A stretch of DNA of 64,000 bases, taken from the NCBI GenBank assembly GCA_965231865.1, contig CBDDOJ010000002.1, positions 806,001 through 870,000 of the forward strand, read 5' to 3'. Origin of the DNA: WTGA01 sp965231865. GTDB lineage: Bacteria > Pseudomonadota > Gammaproteobacteria > Arenicellales > Poriferihabitantaceae. Under the pieces are notes generated by a model. The model saw only the letters and a list, made by a program, of their open reading frames with translations, searched no databases and was not told the origin of the DNA. The number at the start of each line of letters is the position of its first letter. Position 1 is the stretch's first letter. A program made the translations under genes and the position numbers. This document shows, one piece after another, positions 48,819-57,489 of this stretch.

Positions 48819-50042
48819 CTATCCACCGCAGACCACATTGAATTCCGGACCGTATGGAAACCCGGTGAGGTTGTCCGCACCGTTTTCCGTCACCACCAGG
48901 ATATCGTGTTCGCGATACCCTCCCGCCCCCGGGTGGCCTTCGGGAATGGTCAGCATTGGCTCCATGGAGATCACCATGTTGGGTTCCAGTACGGTCTCGA
49001 TGTCTTCTCTTAACTCGAGGCCGGATTCCCTGCCATAATAGTGGGACAGCAAACCAAACGAGTGGCCATACCCGAATGTCCGGTACTGCAACAGACTCAC
49101 GGATTCCAGGTACCGGTTGATCTGTTCGCAGATTTCCGAACACCTGATTCCGGGCCGTACCAGCGACAGGCCCCGCTCATGGGCCTCCACGTTTGCCTGC
49201 CAGATTTCCAGCGAGGCCTTGTCCACCTCCTCCAGGAACAGGGTTCTTTCAAGTGCCGCATAGTATCCGCAGATCATGGGAAAGGCATTCAGACTCAGGA
49301 TATCACCCGGTTCAAGCCGCCGGGTGGTCACCGGGTTGTGGGCGCCGTCGGTGTTGATCCCGGACTGGAACCAGACCCAGGTATCCCTGAGTTCACTGTC
49401 CGGATACGCCGCTGCGATGGCGGTTTCCATGGCATCCCGTCCAGCCATGGCGACATCGATTTCCCGTATGCCGGGCCGGATACTGTCCAAAATGGCCTGG
49501 CCGCCAAGATCCGCGATGCGTGCACCCCCCCGGATCAGGGCAATTTCCTCCTCGGACTTGATCATCCGCAGCCGCATAATATCCCGGCTCATGTCCTGGA
49601 ACCGGTACCCGGCTGCCATGCCTGCCAGTTCCTCCCGGGACTGCAGTGTCATGTGGTCCGCTTCAATACCGACCTGCCGGTTGCCTCCCAGGGCGTGCAC
49701 GACGGCGCGCCAGTAATTGCCGTGTTTCCAGTCCGTATAGATGAGGTGGTCGCCGTGGCTCCGTCTCCCCGGCTGGCCGAAATCAATATTCGCCGAAATG
49801 GTGATGCAATCCCGGTCGGTCACCACACAGCCGTAGTGCCGGCCAAAACTGCAATACAGAAAGCCTGAAAAATAGGCAATGTTGTGCTGGGATGTCAGCA
49901 AAACCGCGGACAGGCCGGTTTCATCCATTCGATTCCTGAGCGCGGACAACCGATGGTGGTATTCCTGGTCAGAAAAGGGCAGGGGCGATCCGGGTCCGTT
50001 ACGGAGCGTGAAGAACTCCGGGCGGGAAAGGGTAGTATTCAT
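48819..50042 (-). CDS. creatinase (creatine amidinohydrolase)
   Basis: 407-aa pita-bread-fold enzyme that hydrolyses creatine to sarcosine and urea. It follows the creatinase sequence closely: TSQHNIAYFSGFLYCSFGRHYGCVVTD, IYTDWKHGNYWRAV, RMRMIKSEEEIALIRGGARIADLGG-type segments, DTWVWFQSGINTDGAHNPVTTR containing the catalytic His, NAFPMICGYYAALERTLFLEE, and YGHSFGLLSHYYGRESGLELRE. Unlike M24 aminopeptidases it lacks the full dinuclear-metal ligand set, as in authentic creatinases. Length matches known enzymes. No creatininase or sarcosine oxidase is adjacent; the FAD enzyme at 17411 might use sarcosine, but that is speculative. Confidence 0.92.
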   Translation of the reverse strand: MNTTLSRPEFFTLRNGPGSPLPFSDQEYHHRLSALRNRMDETGLSAVLLTSQHNIAYFSGFLYCSFGRHYGCVVTDRDCITISANIDFGQPGRRSHGDHLIYTDWKHGNYWRAVVHALGGNRQVGIEADHMTLQSREELAGMAAGYRFQDMSRDIMRLRMIKSEEEIALIRGGARIADLGGQAILDSIRPGIREIDVAMAGRDAMETAIAAAYPDSELRDTWVWFQSGINTDGAHNPVTTRRLEPGDILSLNAFPMICGYYAALERTLFLEEVDKASLEIWQANVEAHERGLSLVRPGIRCSEICEQINRYLESVSLLQYRTFGYGHSFGLLSHYYGRESGLELREDIETVLEPNMVISMEPMLTIPEGHPGAGGYREHDILVVTENGADNLTGFPYGPEFNVVCGG

Positions 50043-50338
50043 CGAAATTCACCTGGGATTATCCGGATGAATGCTGGTACAGTTCACCCGGGTTGTTTCA
50101 TCCGGGCGTACAGGATGTCCTGAAACCCGGGTTCGGGGAATCGGCAAACCGCCCCGAAGCGGATTTCACAGTGGCCTGCATGGGGCGACGCCATCGCTTC
50201 AGGCCGGGAGGAAATATATTTCAATGGCTCCCGGGATTCAAGGGCCAGTGCGCGGGAATGGAGGAGAACAGGAGGCAAACATGGGCTGCCACAACCTTCC
50301 GTATTGTGAAAATGGTTTTCCAGGTGTATTTTTAGGCC

Positions 50339-51124
50339 ATGCAGCTCAGTGACCAACAACTAGACCGGCTGGATGAAGACGGGTACCTGGTATTGCCCGG
50401 GCTTTTTTCCAAACGGGAAGTGGAGGTTGTGCAGGGAAGGTTGCCCGGCCTGATGGCTGAACCGCATCCCGGGAATATCATTGAAAAATCATCGGGTCTG
50501 GTCAGAACCTCCATGGGGCTGCATGCCCGGGATGCCGTGTTGAATGTCTTCGTCCCCCATCCCCGGCTGATTGATCCGGCGACCCAGATACTGGGGGAGC
50601 CCTTTTACATTCAGCAGGTCAAGATCAATATCAAAGGGGCCTTCAGCGGAGAGCCATGGCAATGGCATTATGATTTTGCAACCCACCATCGGGAGGACGG
50701 GGTGGAAAAACCCCTTGCCCTGAATCTTCATGTTTTTCTGAACGAGGTCACCGAATTCAATGGACCGCTTTATTTTATTCCCGGTTCCCACAAAACGGGA
50801 TTGGCCGGGGTCCGGCTGGATACTGAATCGACGAGTTATCCCCTGTGGGTGGTGGAGCATGAACGGGTGAGTGCGCTGGCCAATGAGCGCGGGTTGTTTT
50901 CTGCCACCGGCCGCCCGGGAACGGCCTTGATTTTTCATGATACCCTGTTGCATGCATCGGGTTCCAATATTTCCCCCTGGGAACGGTCCATTTTCTCGCT
51001 GATCGTGAATCCGGTTTCCAACGCCGGCCGCAATTTGACGCGACCGGATTTCAAGCATCACCGGGACTTTACCGCTGTGGAGGCGGTGGAAGACGACTGC
51101 CTGGACCCATGGATACAGCGGTAG
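50339..51124 (+). CDS. phytanoyl-CoA dioxygenase (PhyH) family protein
   Basis: 261-aa Fe(II)/2-oxoglutarate oxygenase. The N-terminal DRLDEDGYLVLPGLFSKREVEVVQ is typical; iron ligands are in EPWQWHYDFATHHREDG (HxD) and TALIFHDTLLHASGSNISPWERSIFSLIVNP (distal His and Arg). This pattern (HYDFxxxxxxDG) is close to ectoine-hydroxylase-like PhyH members rather than to phytanoyl-CoA hydroxylase, but residues for substrate choice cannot be judged. It is 296 bp from, and divergent to, creatinase. Its stop overlaps the proposed typA start by 16 bp. Confidence 0.9.
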   Translation: MQLSDQQLDRLDEDGYLVLPGLFSKREVEVVQGRLPGLMAEPHPGNIIEKSSGLVRTSMGLHARDAVLNVFVPHPRLIDPATQILGEPFYIQQVKINIKGAFSGEPWQWHYDFATHHREDGVEKPLALNLHVFLNEVTEFNGPLYFIPGSHKTGLAGVRLDTESTSYPLWVVEHERVSALANERGLFSATGRPGTALIFHDTLLHASGSNISPWERSIFSLIVNPVSNAGRNLTRPDFKHHRDFTAVEAVEDDCLDPWIQR

Positions 51125-52998
51125 CATTTTCCAGTGACCGACACCATTTCTTCCACTTGTCCATAGAACAACTCAGGAATATTGCCATTATCGCTCACGT
51201 CGATCATGGCAAGACAACGCTGGTGGATCGCCTGCTGCAGCAGTCCGGGACCCTGGGGGAGCGGTATGGTCCAGTGGAACGGGTCATGGACACCAACGAT
51301 CTTGAAAAGGAGCGCGGCATTACCATTCTTTCCAAGAACGCATCGGTTCAATGGAAAAATTTCCGGATCAATATTGTGGACACTCCGGGACATGCGGATT
51401 TTGGCGGAGAAGTGGAGCGGGTCCTGTCCATGGTGGATTCCGTGCTGTTGCTGGTGGATGTGGTGGAGGGACCAATGCCCCAGACCCGGTTTGTCACCCA
51501 GAAGGCATTTTCCCATGGTCTGAAACCCATTGTTGTCCTCAACAAGATCGACCGGGAGGGAGCGAGACCGGGCTGGGTTCTCGACCAGACCTTTGACCTG
51601 TTTGACCGACTCGGTGCATCCGATGAACAGCTGGATTTCCCGGTGGTCTACGCATCCTCCCTGGAAGGGTATGCCTCGTTGGAGCCCGGTCTGAAGGCAA
51701 ACGACATGAAGGTGTTGTTTGAAACCATCGTGGACAACGTCCCCCCGCCCAGGGTGGATGCGGAAGGTCCCTTCCAGATGCAGGTTTCTTCCCTCGATTA
51801 TTCACAGTATGTGGGCACCATCGGCATTGGCCGGGTGGCCCGTGGCCGGATAGGCCCGAAATCCCCGGTAACGATCGTGGATTCCCGGGGCGCGAAAAGA
51901 ATGGGTCGGGTTCTGCAGATTTTCGGTTTTCACGGGCTGGAAAAGCGGGAGATGGCCGGGGCGGGGGCCGGGGACATTGTCGCGGTCACCGGAGTCGATG
52001 ATCTGGGCATTTCGGACACCCTGTGTGATCCGTCATTCCCGGACGCGTTGCCATCCATGCGTGTGGATGAACCCACCGTACGCATGAACTTCCAGGTCAA
52101 CACGTCCCCGTTTTCCGGGCGGGACGGTAAATTTGTCACCTCACGCCAGTTGAGGACACGCCTGGAAAAAGAGGCGATTCACAATGTCGCCCTGCGGGTC
52201 GAGCAAACCGAGGATGCGGATGTGTTTGCGGTTTCCGGACGGGGAGAATTGCACCTGACAATTCTGCTGGAGACCATGCGCAGGGAGGGCTATGAAATGG
52301 CGGTATCCCGGCCCAGGGCCATCTACAAGCGGATTGATGGCGTGCTGCATGAGCCATGGGAAGAACTCAGCATCGACGTGGAAGAATCCAGTCAGGGAGC
52401 GATTATGGAGACCCTCGGCGGTCGAGGCGGAAAATTGCAGGACATGCAGCCAGGGGACCGGGGCAGAGTCCGGTTGCTGTACAAAATTCCGTCCCGGGGG
52501 TTGATCGGGTTTCACACCGAGTTTATGACACGGACCTCGGGAACGGGCCTGATCTATCATGTTTTCGATGAGTATGCGCCCGTGGCCCGGGGTGAAATTG
52601 CCAATCGTCGCCACGGTACACTGGTTTCCATGGCAAATGGAAAGGCCCTGGCGTTTGCCCTGTTCAATCTTCAGGAACGGGGACGCCTGTTTATTCATCC
52701 CAATACCGAGGTCTATGAAGGCCAGATCATCGGCATACACGCCCGGGACAACGATCTGGTGGTCAATCCGCTAAAGGGCAAGCAACTGACCAATATCCGG
52801 GCGGCGGGCAAGGATGATGCGGTGGTGCTGGAGCCACCTGTCCGATTAACCCTTGAATATGCGGTTGAATTCATTGATGACGATGAACTCGTGGAAATCA
52901 CCCCCGGGGACATACGGGTCCGAAAGAAACAGCTGAAAGAGCATGAAAGGCGCCGGTTTGCCCGAGAGTTGAAAACCCGGGCCCGGGACAACCCGTAA
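51109..52998 (+). CDS. typA: TypA/BipA ribosome-associated translational GTPase
   Basis: Translational GTPase of up to 629 aa, related to EF-G, involved in ribosome assembly and stress adaptation. G1 is AHVDHGKTTL, G2 region RGITILSKNASV, G3 DTPGHADFGGEVERVL, G4 VVLNKIDREGARP. Domains follow in BipA order, ending with the C-terminal domain QGAIMETLGGRGGKLQDM and LTNIRAAGKDDAVVL. BipA normally begins about five residues before LRNIAIIAHVDHGKTTL. The ATG at 51109 adds ~16 unusual residues, and a TTG at 51157 would give the usual length, so the start is uncertain. Confidence 0.95.
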   Translation: MDTAVAFSSDRHHFFHLSIEQLRNIAIIAHVDHGKTTLVDRLLQQSGTLGERYGPVERVMDTNDLEKERGITILSKNASVQWKNFRINIVDTPGHADFGGEVERVLSMVDSVLLLVDVVEGPMPQTRFVTQKAFSHGLKPIVVLNKIDREGARPGWVLDQTFDLFDRLGASDEQLDFPVVYASSLEGYASLEPGLKANDMKVLFETIVDNVPPPRVDAEGPFQMQVSSLDYSQYVGTIGIGRVARGRIGPKSPVTIVDSRGAKRMGRVLQIFGFHGLEKREMAGAGAGDIVAVTGVDDLGISDTLCDPSFPDALPSMRVDEPTVRMNFQVNTSPFSGRDGKFVTSRQLRTRLEKEAIHNVALRVEQTEDADVFAVSGRGELHLTILLETMRREGYEMAVSRPRAIYKRIDGVLHEPWEELSIDVEESSQGAIMETLGGRGGKLQDMQPGDRGRVRLLYKIPSRGLIGFHTEFMTRTSGTGLIYHVFDEYAPVARGEIANRRHGTLVSMANGKALAFALFNLQERGRLFIHPNTEVYEGQIIGIHARDNDLVVNPLKGKQLTNIRAAGKDDAVVLEPPVRLTLEYAVEFIDDDELVEITPGDIRVRKKQLKEHERRRFARELKTRARDNP

Positions 52999-53036
52999 TG
53001 GCCGGGGGGCGGCCGACCGGTTTGCCCGGCCGGATG

Positions 53037-54944
53037 CTATCCGAGGGACCGCTCCAGTGTCTCAAGGTCTTCACTGGCTTCATACCACCGGGATTCAATT
53101 TGGGCGATGTCCTGTTCCAGGCCTGATTTTTCCCGGGCCAGGGCGGCCAGGTCCGCCGTGCTTTCCCGTTCATAGGTCCGGGGGTCCATCAACATCCTTT
53201 CCAGTTCATTCATTCTGTCCTGAGCCCGTTTCATCTCCTGTTCCAGCCTGCGGATCAACTCCCGTTTGGGTTTGAGCTGTTGCCGGAGCCGTGCCTTTAC
53301 CTGCCGGCGTTTTTTCCTGTTCGGTTTTGATGTCCGGGTGGTTCCCGGCAGGGGATCATTGCCCGCAAGACGGGCCCTGCTGGCCTGTTTCAATCGCTGG
53401 AGATACGATTTCATGTCACCGTGAAATTCTTCCAGTCGGCCTTGCTGGAGAATCCACAGTTCATCGGTCACGCTGTTAATCAGGTTTCGATCATGGGACA
53501 CCAGGATGATGGCACCCTCATAGTCCTGCATGGCGATGCCCAGTGCATGCCGCATTGCCATGTCCAGGTGATTGGTAGGCTCGTCCAGCAAAAGCAGGTT
53601 GGGGCGGTCGAAAATGATGAGGGAAAGGGCAAGGCGGGCTTTTTCACCCCCGGAAAAACACCCTATGGGCTCGTTGACCCGCTCACCCCTGAAACCGAAC
53701 CCCCCCAGATACTTCCTGATCTCCTGGGTCGTGCATTTCCGGTATCGCTGCTGGAACTGCTGCATTGGAGACACCCCGGGGTCAAGCTGGTCGAGCTGGT
53801 GCTGTGCAAAGTACCCGATACGCAGGTGTTTGGCCGTGACCCGGTTCCCTGACATCAATCCCAGTTCTCCTGCGAGAAGCTTGATCAGGGTGGATTTGCC
53901 CGAACCATTGGGACCCAGCAGCCCGATACGATTGCCGTTGGCGAGAGACAGGCTGGTTTGATGCAGCACCCTGTTTCCGTCATACCCCGCATCCACCTGT
54001 TCAAGTGTCAAAATGGGGTCCGATACCCTGTGGCAGGGGCGGAACGAGAACCGGAAGGGCGAATCACTGTGGGCGGGCAGGACGACCTGCATTTTTTCCA
54101 GCATCTTGATACGGCTCTGTGCCTGGCGGGCCTTGCTCGCCTTGTACCGGAAACGGCGGATGAAACGTTCCATGTGTTCCATTTGTTTGCGTTGCTTCTC
54201 ATAGGTGCTGTGCCTGCCGGCCAGCCATTGGGCCCGTTGCCGTTCGAACTGGGTAAAGTTTCCCGTGTAAATACGGATTCCATGGTTTTCGATGTGCATG
54301 ATTCGCTGGCATGTCGAATCAATGAATTCCCGGTCGTGGGAAACGACAATGAGTATCCCCGGGTACCTGTTCAGCCACTCTTCCAGCCAGACGATGGTAT
54401 CCAGGTCGAGGTGGTTGGTGGGTTCGTCAAGCAGCAGCAGGTCCGAGGGACACATGAGGGCCTGTGCCAGGTTCAGCCGGACCCGCCAGCCCCCGGAAAA
54501 GGTGCGGGTTGCCCGATTGTGCTCGGCGGGGTTGAAACCGAGACCGGACAGCAGTCGCCTGGCCCGGGAGGAAGCGCGATATCCATCAATCTCGTCCATG
54601 CGGCTGTGCAGCCATGCAGTGTCGTGGTCTTCCCGTACCCCGGCCCGGTTCAAGGCGGATTCTACCCGCCTGAATTCCGCATCGCCATCGAGCACGTGGT
54701 CCAGGGCACTCCGGTCATTGTCCGGGGTTTCCTGGGCGGCCTGGGCAATCCGCGTGCCTGACGGGATATGCAGTTCACCTTGGTCCGGACTGATTGAACC
54801 GGAAATCATGGAAAGCAGGCTTGATTTGCCGCTTCCATTGTCACCGATCAGGCCCACCCTGTCCCGGTTTGTGAATTCAATGTCTGCGTTCTCGAACAGC
54901 AACCGGGGGCCACGCCGCAATCCTATTTTACTGAGCTTGATCAT
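53037..54944 (-). CDS. ABC-F family ATPase (YheS/Uup-like)
   Basis: 635-aa soluble protein with two ABC cassettes, no membrane domain. Cassette 1: Walker A GLIGDNGSGKSSLLSM, signature RTFSGGWRVRLNLAQAL, Walker B LLLLDEPTNHLDLDT. Cassette 2: Walker A GLLGPNGSGKSTLIKLL, signature CFSGGEKARLALSLI, Walker B LLLLDEPTNHLDMAM. The interdomain linker (RRFRYKASKARQAQSRIKMLEKMQ) and a coiled C-terminal region (RLRQQLKPKRELIRRLEQEMKRAQDRMNELERML) are typical of ABC-F factors that act on ribosomes. Start MIKLSKIGLRRG at 54944 matches the family; the upstream extension is not conserved. Convergent with typA, 38 bp apart. Confidence 0.93.
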   Translation of the reverse strand: MIKLSKIGLRRGPRLLFENADIEFTNRDRVGLIGDNGSGKSSLLSMISGSISPDQGELHIPSGTRIAQAAQETPDNDRSALDHVLDGDAEFRRVESALNRAGVREDHDTAWLHSRMDEIDGYRASSRARRLLSGLGFNPAEHNRATRTFSGGWRVRLNLAQALMCPSDLLLLDEPTNHLDLDTIVWLEEWLNRYPGILIVVSHDREFIDSTCQRIMHIENHGIRIYTGNFTQFERQRAQWLAGRHSTYEKQRKQMEHMERFIRRFRYKASKARQAQSRIKMLEKMQVVLPAHSDSPFRFSFRPCHRVSDPILTLEQVDAGYDGNRVLHQTSLSLANGNRIGLLGPNGSGKSTLIKLLAGELGLMSGNRVTAKHLRIGYFAQHQLDQLDPGVSPMQQFQQRYRKCTTQEIRKYLGGFGFRGERVNEPIGCFSGGEKARLALSLIIFDRPNLLLLDEPTNHLDMAMRHALGIAMQDYEGAIILVSHDRNLINSVTDELWILQQGRLEEFHGDMKSYLQRLKQASRARLAGNDPLPGTTRTSKPNRKKRRQVKARLRQQLKPKRELIRRLEQEMKRAQDRMNELERMLMDPRTYERESTADLAALAREKSGLEQDIAQIESRWYEASEDLETLERSLG

Positions 54945-55074
54945 GTGGCTGAAGTGTACCTGCAAACGGCCCCCCTGGCAGGGGGAATGGTCCTGGCGGA
55001 TTCCCGATTCCCCAGGGTACGTGCAGCACCGGCCGTGAAATGGCCGGGGCCTACTGGAAAACAGATGGATTGGA

Positions 55075-55104
55075 TTGTGAAAATGCATCGGAGTATTTGA
55101 TAAA
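55075..55104 (+). promoter_or_regulatory. weak candidate promoter upstream of glnK
   Basis: TTGTGA (55075-55080) and GATAAA (55099-55104) with 18 bp between them resemble a sigma-70 promoter (4/6 matches each). A small dyad GTATTT/AAATAC (55093-55098, 55103-55108) overlaps the -10. No clear sigma-54 TGGCAC-N5-TTGC element, which often drives glnK-amtB, was found by eye. Low confidence. Confidence 0.3.
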
Positions 55105-55178
55105 ATACGGGGGTTGGAGGGGATGGCCTGTCCGCGAATCCAGCCTGCCGGAGAAATTCAATTCAGAGGAGTCAAAAA

Positions 55179-55517
55179 ATGAAACTAGTGGTAGCAATAA
55201 TTAAGCCGTTCAAGCTGGATGATGTACGGACCGCGCTTTCGGAAATAGGCGTGTCGGGAATGACGGTGACGGAAGTGAAAGGGTTTGGCCGGCAAAAAGG
55301 TCATGCTGAACTGTACCGGGGCGCCGAATACGCAGTGGACTTCTTGCCCAAGGTCAAGATCGAGGTTGCGGTTGACAATGATGTGCTGGATCATGTTGTA
55401 GAGGGGATTGTCACGGCCTCGAAAACCGGCAAAGTTGGAGATGGAAAGGTTTTTATCTATGACATTGGCCATGTCATACGGATTCGGACGGGTGAAACCG
55501 GGAAACATGCGATTTAA
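55179..55517 (+). CDS. glnK: nitrogen regulatory protein P-II
   Basis: 112-aa P-II signal protein. It senses 2-oxoglutarate and ATP/ADP and controls AmtB and glutamine synthetase signalling. The T-loop is GRQKGHAELYRGAEYAVDFLPK with the uridylylation site Tyr51; the B- and C-loops appear as TGKVGDGKVFIYDI and RIRTGETG. A strong AGAGGAG ribosome-binding site precedes the ATG. It lies 15 bp before amtB, the standard glnK-amtB arrangement, which is why GlnK is preferred to GlnB; sequence alone would not separate them. Confidence 0.94.
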   Translation: MKLVVAIIKPFKLDDVRTALSEIGVSGMTVTEVKGFGRQKGHAELYRGAEYAVDFLPKVKIEVAVDNDVLDHVVEGIVTASKTGKVGDGKVFIYDIGHVIRIRTGETGKHAI

Positions 55518-55532
55518 ACGGAGGACAAGGTA

Positions 55533-56804
55533 ATGGAAAATCACATTTTTCATCTGCAATATGCGATGGATACATTTTATTTTCTGGTTTGCGGTGCACT
55601 GGTGATGTGGATGGCGGCGGGGTTTGCGATGCTGGAGGCCGGGCTGGTCCGGTCCAAGAACACCACGGAAATTCTGACCAAGAACGCGGCTCTTTACGCC
55701 ATATCCTGCATCATGTACATGATTTGTGGTTATCTCATCATGTATGACGGGGCCTGGTTTTTGTCCGGCATCCGGGAGGTGGATGTGGAGGGTGTCCTGG
55801 CTGACTTTGCAACCCGGGAGGGAGGGTTCGAGGGTGCGTCAGTGTATTCCGGGGCATCCGACTTCTTCTTCCAGGTTGTATTTGTGGCCACCGCGATGTC
55901 CATTGTCTCCGGTGCGGTAGCGGAACGGATGAAGCTCTGGGCGTTCCTGGCTTTTGCGGTGGCAATGACCGGGTTTATCTATCCCCTGCAAGGCAGCTGG
56001 ACATGGGGCGGTGCCGATGTTTTTGGGATGTTCTCCCTGGCTGACCTGGGTTTCAGCGATTTTGCCGGGTCAGGAATTGTGCACATGGCCGGTGCAACGG
56101 CCGCTTTGTCGGGGGTGATGTTCCTGGGTTCCAGAAATGGCAAGTACGATAGCCAGGGCAATGTCCGGGCGATGCCTGGAGCCAATATGCCTCTGGCGAC
56201 GGTGGGAACATTTATCCTGTGGATGGGATGGTTTGGCTTCAATGGCGGTTCCGTCCTGAAGATGGGTGACATCGAGAATGCCCATGCAGTGGCTTTGGTC
56301 TTTGTGAACACCAATTCGGCTGCAGCCGGCGGTGCCGTAGCGGCCTTAATCGTTGCCAAGTTACTGTATGGCAAGGCAGACCTGACCATGCTGCTGAACG
56401 GTGCCCTGGCGGGACTGGTGACCATTACTGCCGAACCACTGACGCCAACTCCCCTGCTGGCCACCCTGTTTGGTGGTCTCGGAGGGGTTCTGGTTGTCTA
56501 CAGTGTGCGTTTTCTGGACCGGGTCAGGATAGACGATCCGGTGGGCGCGATTTCGGTTCATGGTACCTGTGGACTCCTTGGATTATTGCTGGTTCCGATA
56601 ACGAATGAATCGGCCACTTTGATTGGTCAGTGCGCCGGTGCGGTGACCATTTTTGCCTGGGTTTTCGGCGCCAGCAGTATCGTCTGGTATCTGCTTAAGG
56701 CCGTGATCGGTATTCGTGTCAGCCAGGAAGACGAGTATACGGGGATGGACATCGTTGACTGCGGGATTGATGCCTATCCTGAATTCACGCGGACAATACC
56801 CTGA
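55533..56804 (+). CDS. amtB: ammonium transporter
   Basis: 423-aa Amt/MEP/Rh-family channel with 11 predicted membrane segments, moving ammonium/ammonia across the inner membrane under control of GlnK. Typical motifs: MWMAAGFAMLEAGLVRSKNTTEILTKN near the start, GSGIVHMAGATAALSG, WMGWFGFNGGSVL, and the pore histidine region DPVGAISVHGTCGLLGLLL. There is no long signal peptide-like N-terminus as in E. coli AmtB; the protein begins close to the first membrane helix. Good ribosome-binding site GGAGGACAAGG upstream. Operon with glnK. Confidence 0.95.
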   Translation: MENHIFHLQYAMDTFYFLVCGALVMWMAAGFAMLEAGLVRSKNTTEILTKNAALYAISCIMYMICGYLIMYDGAWFLSGIREVDVEGVLADFATREGGFEGASVYSGASDFFFQVVFVATAMSIVSGAVAERMKLWAFLAFAVAMTGFIYPLQGSWTWGGADVFGMFSLADLGFSDFAGSGIVHMAGATAALSGVMFLGSRNGKYDSQGNVRAMPGANMPLATVGTFILWMGWFGFNGGSVLKMGDIENAHAVALVFVNTNSAAAGGAVAALIVAKLLYGKADLTMLLNGALAGLVTITAEPLTPTPLLATLFGGLGGVLVVYSVRFLDRVRIDDPVGAISVHGTCGLLGLLLVPITNESATLIGQCAGAVTIFAWVFGASSIVWYLLKAVIGIRVSQEDEYTGMDIVDCGIDAYPEFTRTIP

Positions 56805-56824
56805 CAGAACCCGGTGGGCGGATG

Positions 56825-56856
56825 GGAACCGGAGTGAGCCGGATGACTCCGGTTCC
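56825..56856 (+). terminator. hairpin downstream of amtB
   Basis: GGAACCGGAGT (56825-56835) pairs perfectly with ACTCCGGTTCC (56846-56856) around a 10-base loop, 20 bases after the amtB stop. No T-run follows, so it is a GC-rich hairpin for factor-dependent termination or mRNA 3'-end stabilisation rather than a classic intrinsic terminator. Confidence 0.55.
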
Positions 56857-56968
56857 GATGACGTTTCCGGTATCGGGTTCTTCAGGAAAATGCGGTTGCC
56901 GGCTCGTTGGACAGACGAATCAATGGGCAAGTCATCCGGGCAGATCATCCGCAGGAGCCCGGTGATTT

Positions 56969-57397
56969 CTAGCCGGCAATATATTGTTCGAGCTGGTCAA
57001 TGGTGAATTGTTGTTCCTTGATCACCACTTTCACCAGGTCACCGATGGATATCATGCCAACCACCCGGTTTTCGTCCACAACCGGCAGGTGGCGAAAATC
57101 GTTGTCGGTCATCAGGGTCATGCATTCTGCAACATTGTTTTCCCGGGTGATGGTTTTGACCTCCCGGGTCATGATTTCGCTGACAGGCGTATCTCTTGAC
57201 GACCGGTTGGCAAGGATGACCTTACGGGTGTAATCCCGTTCGCTCAGTATTCCCGATAACCGGTTGTCGTCAATGACCAGCAGTGCCCCAATGCCTTTTT
57301 CGGCCATCAGTTTGATGGCATCCAGTACAGACTGATCAGACCGGACGCTCCATACATCCCCCGGTCTTTTATCCAGAATCTGTGAAATTTTGCTCAT
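56969..57397 (-). CDS. CBS-domain protein
   Basis: 142-aa protein made of a CBS pair: repeat 1 VWSVRSDQSVLDAIKLMAEKGIGALLVIDDNRLSGILSERDYTRKV and repeat 2 VKTITRENNVAECMTLMTDNDFRHLPVVDENRVVGMISIGDLVK. Such pairs bind adenosyl ligands and act as energy-state sensors. It ends with a short helix (EQQFTIDQLEQYIAG), common in stand-alone members. ATG 57397 has a GAGGAT ribosome-binding site; an ATG at 57415 is an alternative. Partner protein unknown. Confidence 0.9.
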   Translation of the reverse strand: MSKISQILDKRPGDVWSVRSDQSVLDAIKLMAEKGIGALLVIDDNRLSGILSERDYTRKVILANRSSRDTPVSEIMTREVKTITRENNVAECMTLMTDNDFRHLPVVDENRVVGMISIGDLVKVVIKEQQFTIDQLEQYIAG

Positions 57398-57489
57398 ACC
57401 CGTATCCTCTGTCATGTTGACAATACAGCGCATCATACCAAAACACAAAAAAAATTGGCGAATCAATGACCCCTGCAGACCCGGATGAA

